From positions 1 to 64,000 of the forward strand of contig CAJOEP010000010.1 of NCBI GenBank assembly GCA_905233445.1: DNA of 64,000 nucleotides, read 5' to 3'. The notes below the pieces were generated by a model. It had not been told where the DNA came from. It was given only the letters and a program-made list of their open reading frames with translations, and made no database searches. This DNA comes from an uncultured Bacteroidales bacterium (GTDB taxonomy: Bacteria > Bacteroidota > Bacteroidia > Bacteroidales > F082). How positions within the stretch are numbered: position 1 is the stretch's first letter; every line of letters begins with the position of its first letter. Shown piece by piece: positions 32,981-39,379 of the stretch. Position numbers and translations under genes: made by a program.

Positions 32981-33172
32981 ATGACAACAAAAATGATTCA
33001 ATATGATGGTCGAAGTACTGCATTAAAACAGGTGCTTGAATTATTTACCACGTTGGGAGGGCGGATACTTGACAAAGAAGAAAGCCCTTACGATCCTGAA
33101 TTCATAAAAAAGATTCGAAAAGGGGAGAAAAGTGAGAAACACGAAGTGGATATTGATAAAATTTGGGAATAA
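32981..33172 (+). CDS. Antitoxin of a YoeB-type module
   Basis: A 63-residue protein: an N-terminal helix region (TALKQVLELFTTLGG) and a charged, probably disordered C-terminus (KKIRKGEKSEKHEVDIDKIW) that would wrap the toxin. It is not a clear YefM/Phd protein and looks closer to the DUF2683-like antitoxins seen in Bacteroidota. Its TAA shares one base with the toxin ATG (TAATG). By analogy with the family it probably represses its own promoter. Confidence 0.8.
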   Translation: MTTKMIQYDGRSTALKQVLELFTTLGGRILDKEESPYDPEFIKKIRKGEKSEKHEVDIDKIWE

Positions 33173-33441
33173 TGAGCTACAAAATCAATTTTTATGAAAC
33201 AGCCGATGAAGACCTTGTCAGATGGAAGAAAAGTGGTCAAAAAATTATAATGGATAGGATAACAAGATTATTGAAAGATGTTGTTGAACATCCATATTAT
33301 GGCATCGGAAAGCCTGAATCTCTCCGATATGAACTGACGGGGAAATGGAGCCGTAGAATCAATGATGAGAATCGCATTGTATATGAAGTTGACGAAGTTA
33401 ACAATGAAGTTAATGTAATTTCACTGTTTGGGCATTATTAG
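33172..33441 (+). CDS. Txe/YoeB family mRNA-cleaving toxin
   Basis: An 89-residue RelE-fold endoribonuclease that cuts mRNA at the ribosomal A site. The start at 33172 overlaps the antitoxin stop; an earlier in-frame codon lies inside the antitoxin gene. Signatures are YYGIGKPESLRYELTGKWSR, RRINDENRIVYEV and the C-terminal FGHY, which contain the Arg, His and Tyr used for catalysis in E. coli YoeB. The pair sits directly behind a tRNA-Ser locus. Confidence 0.93.
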   Translation: MSYKINFYETADEDLVRWKKSGQKIIMDRITRLLKDVVEHPYYGIGKPESLRYELTGKWSRRINDENRIVYEVDEVNNEVNVISLFGHY

Positions 33442-33548
33442 AAATAAGAATTAGTACAAATAGTCTTAGACGTATTTTATTAGGTGTATTATATCATATC
33501 AAATTATGATAGTTATAAAAAAATATTTCATATTTTGAACATTTTTTG

Positions 33549-33556
33549 TATATTTG
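33549..33556 (+). promoter_or_regulatory. -7 promoter box of the CsgG-like fusion gene
   Basis: TATATTTG 33 bases before the ATG at 33590. The 107 bases between it and the toxin stop are AT-rich, with a TATCATA/TATGATA stem. Confidence 0.65.
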
Positions 33557-33589
33557 CAAGTTCAATACGTTGGATGAAAATTTTAAAAA

Positions 33590-34915
33590 ATGAAAAAAAT
33601 ATTAGTTTTTACGGTTCTGATGATGCTTTCGGCGTTCATGACGGCGCAGAACGTTAAGAAAGTGGCGGTGATGGAGGTGAAGGCCGATAAAAGCGTGAGC
33701 AGTATGCAGGCTTTGATGATTAGAGGGTCGCTCGAGACTGCAGTCGGAAATACAGAAGGATATGATGTTTATGACCGCACAAACTTTGAAACTATTATGC
33801 AGGAGCTGAACTTCCAGCGTTCGGGTGCCGTCAACGATAATGAAATAAAACGGTTGGGAGAGATGGCCGGAGTGCAGTATATAGTTGTGCCGGAAGCAAT
33901 TGCCGAAGAAGGAAATATTTATATCCTCGTAAAAATGCTCGACGTTGAAACCGGAAAATATGGTGGAGTAAGAGAGAAGTTTTGCAAAGCGTCGTCGCAA
34001 GAGATACATAAGGCCTGTGCCGAATTGGGAAAAGAGCTTTTCGTAAGCACCACACCGGTGAAAAAGACAGTAGTAGCTGCGATTCCAGAAAAAACAACCA
34101 CGACAAAAACGACAGAACCTAAAAAAACAGTTGATCCGGTGGCACCAAAAACACCAGTCAATCCAGTTGCGCCTAAAAAAACCATTACAACACAGAAAAT
34201 CGGAGAATTTACGGTTGCCGATGGTAAAAAAGTGAAGTTTGCCAAAGGAAACCTGCAATATCAAGCTTCTACAAACACCTGGCGTTTTGCTGAACACCAA
34301 TGGGATATGGTCGGTGTGGATAATAAAAACATATCAAAAAAATACAACGGCTGGATAGATTTGTTCGGGTGGGGTACAGGCGACAAGCCTATAAAAACAT
34401 CGAAGAATAAGAAGGACTATAGTGTTTTCAATGATTGGGGAAATAATACTATTTCCAATGGAGGGGCTGCCAAATGGCGTACCATGACTTCGGCTGAATG
34501 GAATTATGTTTTCAATAAAAGAAATACGACTTCGGGTGTCAGATATGCAAAGGCTATTGTTAATGATGTTAACGGGATGATTTTGCTGCCTGATAATTGG
34601 GATGGCTCGAAATACGCCTTGGCCGATGTCAATATGGCGAATTCCATTTATAAAAGCAATGTGATATTGAAACAGGATTGGGAAGAGTTGTTTGAGACTG
34701 CAGGGGCGGTGTTTCTGCCAGCTGCCGGCAACCGAGGCTATCGTGATGAGAATTTTCCTGAAGCAGTTGGAGCTTCTGGCTACTATTGGTCGTCTACATT
34801 GTCGTATACAAATCCTTTGTGTTTTGAATTTGGATATTATTTCAGACTTCCTTCATTCTGGAGCGGTATAGAACACTATGGTATGTCGGTTCGCCTCGTT
34901 TATGACGTAAAATAA
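33590..34915 (+). CDS. CsgG-like domain fused to a C-terminal surface domain
   Basis: A 441-residue exported protein. Signal peptide MKKILVFTVLMMLSAFMTAQ. Residues about 21-150 are a CsgG/LpoB-like domain: KKVAVMEVKAD, GYDVYDRTNFETIMQEL, GEMAGVQYIVVPEA, YILVKMLDVETGKY. A Lys/Thr/Pro-rich linker follows (about 152-203, with repeated PVAPK). Residues about 204-441 are a domain common in Bacteroidales surface proteins (FAKGNLQYQASTNTWRFAEH, LFGWGTG, WRTMTSAEWNYVF, FLPAAGNRGY, YYWSST), similar in layout to FGE/lectin-like folds. The fusion suggests a periplasmic or surface protein that links an outer-membrane complex with an exposed ligand-binding domain, by inference. Confidence 0.85.
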   Translation: MKKILVFTVLMMLSAFMTAQNVKKVAVMEVKADKSVSSMQALMIRGSLETAVGNTEGYDVYDRTNFETIMQELNFQRSGAVNDNEIKRLGEMAGVQYIVVPEAIAEEGNIYILVKMLDVETGKYGGVREKFCKASSQEIHKACAELGKELFVSTTPVKKTVVAAIPEKTTTTKTTEPKKTVDPVAPKTPVNPVAPKKTITTQKIGEFTVADGKKVKFAKGNLQYQASTNTWRFAEHQWDMVGVDNKNISKKYNGWIDLFGWGTGDKPIKTSKNKKDYSVFNDWGNNTISNGGAAKWRTMTSAEWNYVFNKRNTTSGVRYAKAIVNDVNGMILLPDNWDGSKYALADVNMANSIYKSNVILKQDWEELFETAGAVFLPAAGNRGYRDENFPEAVGASGYYWSSTLSYTNPLCFEFGYYFRLPSFWSGIEHYGMSVRLVYDVK

Positions 34916-34921
34916 TACATC

Positions 34922-34956
34922 TGTCAAAATGTCATTATACCATGTCAAAATGGCAT
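34922..34956. promoter_or_regulatory. Candidate operator repeats upstream of hsp20
   Basis: Two direct copies, TGTCAAAATGTCAT (34922-34935) and TGTCAAAATGGCAT (34943-34956), offset by 21 bases (two helical turns); each is an imperfect palindrome. No good TAnnTTTG box lies between them and the hsp20 start, so a different sigma factor or an activator may be used. Confidence 0.45.
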
Positions 34957-35072
34957 AAATCCTCCTTTGGTACACATTTTGTATATTTCATTGTCGAAAG
35001 CCGACGCGAAAGCGGAGGCGGAAAAAACGATATGAAGACAATGAAAAACAAACAAAATGTTTAACAAATTAT

Positions 35073-35078
35073 AGGAGG
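35073..35078 (+). promoter_or_regulatory. Strong Shine-Dalgarno site of hsp20
   Basis: AGGAGG eight bases before the ATG at 35087. It stands out because almost all other genes in the window lack such a site. Confidence 0.7.
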
Positions 35079-35086
35079 TATAAATT

Positions 35087-35509
35087 ATGTTACCAGTATT
35101 TAAAAACAGTTGGTTCCCAACAGTATTTGACGAATTCTTCGACAGTGATTTAATGCCTCGTGCCAACACAACAGCACCGGCAGTGAACGTGAAAGAGGAC
35201 GAAAAGGCCTACACAATGGAGCTTGCAGCCCCTGGCATCAGAAAAGAGTTTTGCCGTGTGAACATCAACGAGGACGGTAATTTGAACATCGCCATCGAAA
35301 ACAAGACAGAACATAAGGATGAAGATCACAAACATCACTATCTGCGCCGCGAGTTCTCGTACACAAACTACGAACAAAACTACACATTGCCAGAGGATGT
35401 GGACAAAGACAACATCTCAGCCAAGGTAGAACACGGCATCCTGACCGTTGTTTTGCCGAAGAAATCAAAGAAAGAGATGAAGATTTCTAAGAACATCGAC
35501 GTTCTATAA
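35087..35509 (+). CDS. Hsp20/alpha-crystallin small heat-shock protein
   Basis: A 140-residue holdase chaperone that binds unfolding proteins. The alpha-crystallin domain spans about residues 28-130 (EKAYTMELAAPGIRKEFCRV, LPEDVDKDNISAKVEHGILT), followed by a short tail; the usual I-x-I/V motif is only loosely present. The gene stands alone, with an unusual upstream region (direct repeats, Shine-Dalgarno) and a strong terminator. Its TAA stop shares its last A with the first unit of a heptamer array. Confidence 0.94.
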   Translation: MLPVFKNSWFPTVFDEFFDSDLMPRANTTAPAVNVKEDEKAYTMELAAPGIRKEFCRVNINEDGNLNIAIENKTEHKDEDHKHHYLRREFSYTNYEQNYTLPEDVDKDNISAKVEHGILTVVLPKKSKKEMKISKNIDVL

Positions 35510-35604
35510 GTTTGAAGTGTGGAGTTTGAAGTTAAGAGTTGAGATTTTTCTCAACTCTTTTTTTTAATTTTTAACTAAAAACTTCAAACTCCAAACTCCA
35601 AACT
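35509..35604. repeat. Heptamer array enclosing a terminator
   Basis: Left units AGTTTGA, AGTGTGG, AGTTTGA, AGTTAAG, AGTTGAG; right inverted units AACTTCA, AACTCCA, AACTCCA, AACT. The outer halves can pair over about 25 bases with a few mismatches and enclose the hsp20 terminator. Confidence 0.85.
35535..35565 (+). terminator. Intrinsic terminator of hsp20
   Basis: Stem AGAGTTGAGA (35535-35544) and TCTCAACTCT (35549-35558), loop TTTT, followed by T residues. Its left arm is made from array units. Confidence 0.9.
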
Positions 35605-35615
35605 AAAAAAATTAT

Positions 35616-35623
35616 TACTTTTG
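35616..35623 (+). promoter_or_regulatory. -7 promoter box of the metal permease operon
   Basis: TACTTTTG 17 bases before the ATG at 35641. Confidence 0.65.
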
Positions 35624-35640
35624 CGGAAAATTTGAAAACG

Positions 35641-36696
35641 ATGTTGGAACATTTGTATAGTATTCTGCAACAAACACTTACGATCACGGCTTTCGTCATC
35701 GGAATGATGATGATTATCGAGTTCATTAACGTGAAGACCGACGGTTTGTGGTCGAAGAGGCTGCAGGCGTCGCCTTGGATGCAGATTTTGATTGGCGCGC
35801 TGATGGGGGTAATCCCAGGTTGTTTGGGTACTTACACCATAGTGTCGCTGTATATCCACCGTGTGGTGAATTTTCCGGCCCTGATGGCTGCATTGATTGC
35901 CACAGCCGGCGACGAGGCGTTTTTCATGTTCTCGATGTTTCCTGGTAACGCACTGAAAATCACCTTGATAATGTTTGTGGCGGCAATGGTCGTGGGTGCC
36001 ATTCTCCAGCTGACAATGAAAGACAAATTCATCGGATTGTCGGAGAAGTCGTTCCCGTTGCACGACGAGCCGGAATGCCATCACCATCATCATGAGCACA
36101 CTGTGAGAAACAATTTTAAAAACATCACTTTTGTTCGTGCGTTGCTTATCGCGATGTGTGTCTTGGTGTTGGGTCTGATTTTGAGCGGTGTCATCGATGA
36201 AGGCCACGAGCACGGTCACGAACATGGCGGCGACGAGGATTGGATCCGCTACTCGTTGATAGCGATGTTTTCGGTGATTCTGGTCATTGTGGCGGTGGCT
36301 AAGGAGCATTTCTTACAGGAGCATCTCTGGGAGCACGTCATCAAAGTGCATCTGCCTAAGATTTTCCTGTGGAGCTTCGGCGTGATTATGGTCATCATGG
36401 TTCTTGAGCATTATATTGACATTCGCGAACTTGTGAATGCAAATCCGTACATCGTGCTTTTGATTGCTATTCTTGTTGGCATCATTCCGCAGTCGGGACC
36501 GCATCTGGTTTTTGTGCTTTTGTTTGCCAACGGGACACTGCCATTCAGCATTCTGCTCGCAAATTCAATAGTTCAGGACGGACATGGGGCGTTGCCGCTG
36601 CTTGCCGAGTCGCGCAAGGCTTTCCTGCTCTCAAAAGGAATAAAAATCGCAATGGGAATTATTGTTGGTATGGGAGGATTGATGATTGGCTTTTAA
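35641..36696 (+). CDS. Putative manganese/metal permease with His-rich loops
   Basis: A 351-residue integral membrane protein of the ArsP_2/DUF2899 type, annotated in Bacteroides as a putative manganese transporter. The ATG at 35641 is preferred; a TTG three codons earlier is in frame. About nine membrane segments are visible, with the repeated signatures GVIPGCLGTY near residue 60 and GIIPQSGPHLVF near residue 280, which look like inverted halves. Two cytosolic or periplasmic loops are His-rich (ECHHHHHEH near residue 143, GHEHGHEHGGDED near residue 185), as in metal transporters. The metal and the direction of transport are not shown by the sequence. Confidence 0.82.
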   Translation: MLEHLYSILQQTLTITAFVIGMMMIIEFINVKTDGLWSKRLQASPWMQILIGALMGVIPGCLGTYTIVSLYIHRVVNFPALMAALIATAGDEAFFMFSMFPGNALKITLIMFVAAMVVGAILQLTMKDKFIGLSEKSFPLHDEPECHHHHHEHTVRNNFKNITFVRALLIAMCVLVLGLILSGVIDEGHEHGHEHGGDEDWIRYSLIAMFSVILVIVAVAKEHFLQEHLWEHVIKVHLPKIFLWSFGVIMVIMVLEHYIDIRELVNANPYIVLLIAILVGIIPQSGPHLVFVLLFANGTLPFSILLANSIVQDGHGALPLLAESRKAFLLSKGIKIAMGIIVGMGGLMIGF

Positions 36697-36708
36697 AAAA
36701 TAAAGACT

Positions 36709-37236
36709 ATGACTAAAAACGACTGCTTTTTCTTTGGAAAAATTACTAAAACCCACGGTTTGAAAGGTGAAGTCACCATTAAAATCGATGTTGCGAATCC
36801 GGAGGATTTTACAGAATTGAGATATCTTTTGGTTGAAGAGAAGGCTGGATTGATTCCTTATTTTGTTGAAAATCAAAAGATTAGTGGTGACAAAATGTTT
36901 GTTCAGCTTCAAGATGTGAAGAAAGTGGAGCAGGCTGTGGCTTTCATCGGCAAGGCGGTCTTTTTGCCAAATGAAATGATGCCTGAACTTGAAGAGGATG
37001 AGTTTTATTACAGTGAGATTGTCGGATTCAGGCTTATTGATGCCGAAAAAGGTGAAATAGGTCAGATATCAGATGTTTTGGAATACCCTACGCAGGCTGT
37101 CATACAGGTTATGAAAGACGGGAAGGAAATTCTGATTCCGATTCATGACGACATCATCGAAAAAGTGGATAAAAAAGCTAAGGCATTGAATATCAAGGCT
37201 CCTGAAGGCTTGATTGATATGTATCTGAATATGTAG
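36709..37236 (+). CDS. rimM: Ribosome maturation factor RimM
   Basis: A 175-residue protein that binds S19 and helps mature the 30S head. The N-terminal RimM barrel (FFFGKITKTHGLKGEVTIKI) is followed by a PRC-like barrel (EDEFYYSEIVGFRLIDAEKG, EILIPIHDDIIEKVD). The end (KALNIKAPEGLIDMYL) also fits. It is in the same operon as the permease (12 bases) and trmN6 (2 bases). Confidence 0.94.
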   Translation: MTKNDCFFFGKITKTHGLKGEVTIKIDVANPEDFTELRYLLVEEKAGLIPYFVENQKISGDKMFVQLQDVKKVEQAVAFIGKAVFLPNEMMPELEEDEFYYSEIVGFRLIDAEKGEIGQISDVLEYPTQAVIQVMKDGKEILIPIHDDIIEKVDKKAKALNIKAPEGLIDMYLNM

Positions 37237-37238
37237 AA

Positions 37239-37949
37239 ATGGATTGCCGCCCGTTTTTTTTCAAGAGATTCGGTCTTTTTCACCATCGCTCGACCATGAA
37301 AATCGGGACGGATGCTATTTTACTTGCCCGCTGGGTGGAAGTTTCGGAAAATGACGAAGTTCTTGATATCGGCACTGGTTGCGGTTTGATTCCTCTGATG
37401 CTTGCGCAAAAAGGCATAAAAAACGCCGATGCGGTAGAAATTGACCGGGATTCATACGAGGAAGCGACGCAAAATTTCAATAATTCGGCGTGGAAATCAC
37501 ATCTTTTTGCTGTTAACGACGATATCAAACACTATGCCATTACGTGTGGGAAAAAATATGATTTGATAGTGTCGAATCCGCCGTTTTTCTTTGGCGACAA
37601 TATCCCGGAAAAGGCGAAAAAAGGATTGGCAAGACATACTAACACATTGAGTTATAATGATTTGCTTATTTCAGTTAAGAAATTGTTAAAGCCGGAAGGG
37701 AGATTCGCGTTGGTGTTGCCGGCACTGGAATCCAAGACTTTCTTGAAAGATGCTGAAAATCAAGGATTTTATCTTCAGAAAGAGATGCATATCGTGCCTA
37801 TAGAAGGTAAAGCATCAAACAGAGTTAATATGCAACTCGTTGTAAATCAAATAGATGAAGTTGAAAGAGAGACTTTTGTGTTGCGAAATCCCGACCATTC
37901 ATTCACAAAAGAATATAAAGACTTTTTAAAAGATTATTATTTGGATTGA
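37239..37949 (+). CDS. trmN6: tRNA1(Val) A37 N6-methyltransferase
   Basis: A 236-residue Rossmann-fold methyltransferase (YfiC family) that modifies A37 of tRNA-Val. The SAM motif is VLDIGTGCGLIPLMLAQ, the acidic end of strand 2 is VEIDRD, and the adenine N6 catalytic motif is NPPFF. The N-terminus MDCRPFFFKRFGLFHHRS is typical. It is two bases behind rimM; both act in the translation apparatus. Confidence 0.92.
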   Translation: MDCRPFFFKRFGLFHHRSTMKIGTDAILLARWVEVSENDEVLDIGTGCGLIPLMLAQKGIKNADAVEIDRDSYEEATQNFNNSAWKSHLFAVNDDIKHYAITCGKKYDLIVSNPPFFFGDNIPEKAKKGLARHTNTLSYNDLLISVKKLLKPEGRFALVLPALESKTFLKDAENQGFYLQKEMHIVPIEGKASNRVNMQLVVNQIDEVERETFVLRNPDHSFTKEYKDFLKDYYLD

Positions 37950-37958
37950 AAAAATACG

Positions 37959-37966
37959 TAATTTTG
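37959..37966 (+). promoter_or_regulatory. -7 promoter box of the SMR-like gene
   Basis: TAATTTTG 13 bases before the ATG at 37980. Confidence 0.65.
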
Positions 37967-37979
37967 CAAAAATTTTTTT

Positions 37980-38330
37980 ATGTTTAAACTGATAATCACT
38001 GCGATAATACAATCTGCATTTCTTGCCGTCGCCCAATATTTTATGAAGATTGGGATGGACAGGGTGGTGGATTACAGTATGTCGTGGGCGTTTTTCAGGA
38101 GTTTTTGCAACTGGCAGCTTGCTTTGGCACTGATATTGTATATCATCGGGATGGTGATTTACATGTTTATGCTTAAGAATTATGAGCTTTCGGTTATTTA
38201 TCCGCTGACGAGTATCAGTTATGTATTCACTATGCTGCTGGCGATGTTTTTCCTTGGGGAGGCAATCCCGTTTGTCAGATGGGCTGGTGTCTTTTTCGTG
38301 ATGCTCGGTGTCGGGCTTATTGCAAGATAA
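37980..38330 (+). CDS. Four-helix SMR/EamA-like membrane protein
   Basis: 116 residues with four membrane helices. The layout matches the small multidrug resistance/EamA superfamily (MFMLKNYELSVIYPLTSISY between helices 2 and 3, and a Gly-rich last helix). The Glu of helix 1 that EmrE needs for proton coupling is absent; the equivalent segment reads AFLAVAQYFMKIGM. It is thus closer to ArnE/ArnF-type half transporters, and drug export should not be assumed. The substrate is unknown. Confidence 0.8.
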   Translation: MFKLIITAIIQSAFLAVAQYFMKIGMDRVVDYSMSWAFFRSFCNWQLALALILYIIGMVIYMFMLKNYELSVIYPLTSISYVFTMLLAMFFLGEAIPFVRWAGVFFVMLGVGLIAR

Positions 38331-38355
38331 TTGAAAAATAGTAAATATAATAGAA

Positions 38356-39294
38356 ATGAGTAAATTAGTTGTTGTAGCTCTTGGCGGAAACGCTTTATTG
38401 AGGAGCAATCAGAAAGGAACTTACACAGAACAGATTGAAAATGTCACTGACACTTGTGAGGCTTTGATGAGTTTCATAAAAAACGGTGACAATTTGATAA
38501 TCGGTCACGGAAACGGTCCACAGGTTGGCAATGTGATGTTGCAGCATGAAGCTGGAGCCAAGACATTTGATGTGCAGCCTATGCCGATGGATTTCTGCGT
38601 GTCGGAGACACAGGGTTCGATTGGTTATCTTATCGAGACCGGATTCCGCAAGGTGTTGTCACAGAACGGATTCAAGAACAACATCGTCACTTTTGTGACA
38701 CGCGTGTTGGTTGACGGCAACGACCCGATGTTCAAGAACCCGACCAAGCCTGTCGGTCCATACTATACAAAGGAAGAGGCCGAGAAATATGCGGCGGCAA
38801 CAGGGGCTATTTTCAAGGAAGACCCGAAAGGTAGAGGCTGGCGTAAGGTTGTTGCATCACCAAAGCCATTGGAAATCAATAATATAGAGCTTGTCGAACA
38901 GCTTGCTAGAGGCGGTAATATCGTTGTCACTGTTGGTGGCGGCGGCATTCCTGTTGTTGAGAAAGACGGCTACTATGTTGGCGTTGAGGCGGTTATCGAC
39001 AAGGATCTTGCATCGTCATTGGCCGCAGTGCAGGTTAAAGCTGACGAGTTCTATATCTTGACAGACGTTCCGCAGGCTTACATCAACTTCCGCAAGGAGA
39101 ACGAGCAGGCACTCGGCCGAATCACTGTGGCTGAAGCCAAGAAACACTTGGAAGACGGACAGTTTACTGAAGGTTCGATGGCACCTAAGATGCGCGCCGC
39201 TATCAAGTTCGTTGAGGAGACAGGCCATGAAGCTGTCATCACTGACGCCACAAGTTTAGGAAATCCGAACGCGGGAACAAGAATCACTAAATAG
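38356..39294 (+). CDS. arcC: Carbamate kinase
   Basis: Catalyses carbamoyl phosphate + ADP to carbamate + ATP (or the reverse). At 312 residues it is a normal length. Signatures are VVALGGNALLRSNQKG, IGHGNGPQVGNVMLQ, MPMDFCVSETQGSIGYL, GGGGIPVVEKDG and GSMAPKMRAAIKF. The other genes of the arginine deiminase pathway are not nearby, so it may serve another route, such as purine fermentation. The TAG stop overlaps the first unit of a heptamer array. Confidence 0.95.
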   Translation: MSKLVVVALGGNALLRSNQKGTYTEQIENVTDTCEALMSFIKNGDNLIIGHGNGPQVGNVMLQHEAGAKTFDVQPMPMDFCVSETQGSIGYLIETGFRKVLSQNGFKNNIVTFVTRVLVDGNDPMFKNPTKPVGPYYTKEEAEKYAAATGAIFKEDPKGRGWRKVVASPKPLEINNIELVEQLARGGNIVVTVGGGGIPVVEKDGYYVGVEAVIDKDLASSLAAVQVKADEFYILTDVPQAYINFRKENEQALGRITVAEAKKHLEDGQFTEGSMAPKMRAAIKFVEETGHEAVITDATSLGNPNAGTRITK

Positions 39295-39379
39295 TTGGCA
39301 GTTGACAGTTGGCAGTTGACAGTTACCAGTTACCAGTTACTTATACCAACTGGAAACTGCCAACTGGTAACTGGTAACT
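39293..39379. repeat. Heptamer array between arcC and dnaB
   Basis: AGTTGGC, AGTTGAC, AGTTGGC, AGTTGAC, AGTTACC, AGTTACC, AGTTAC, a short gap, then AACTGGA, AACTGCC, AACTGGT, AACTGGT, AACT. The halves pair to a long stem. The TAG stops of both convergent genes overlap the outermost AGTT units. Same unit family as 16544-16640. Confidence 0.92.

Noticed and set aside
33602-34300. Open frame of 232 codons opposite the CsgG-like fusion gene
   Set aside because: Phe/Cys/Arg-rich antisense translation without signal or family; the plus-strand gene is clear.
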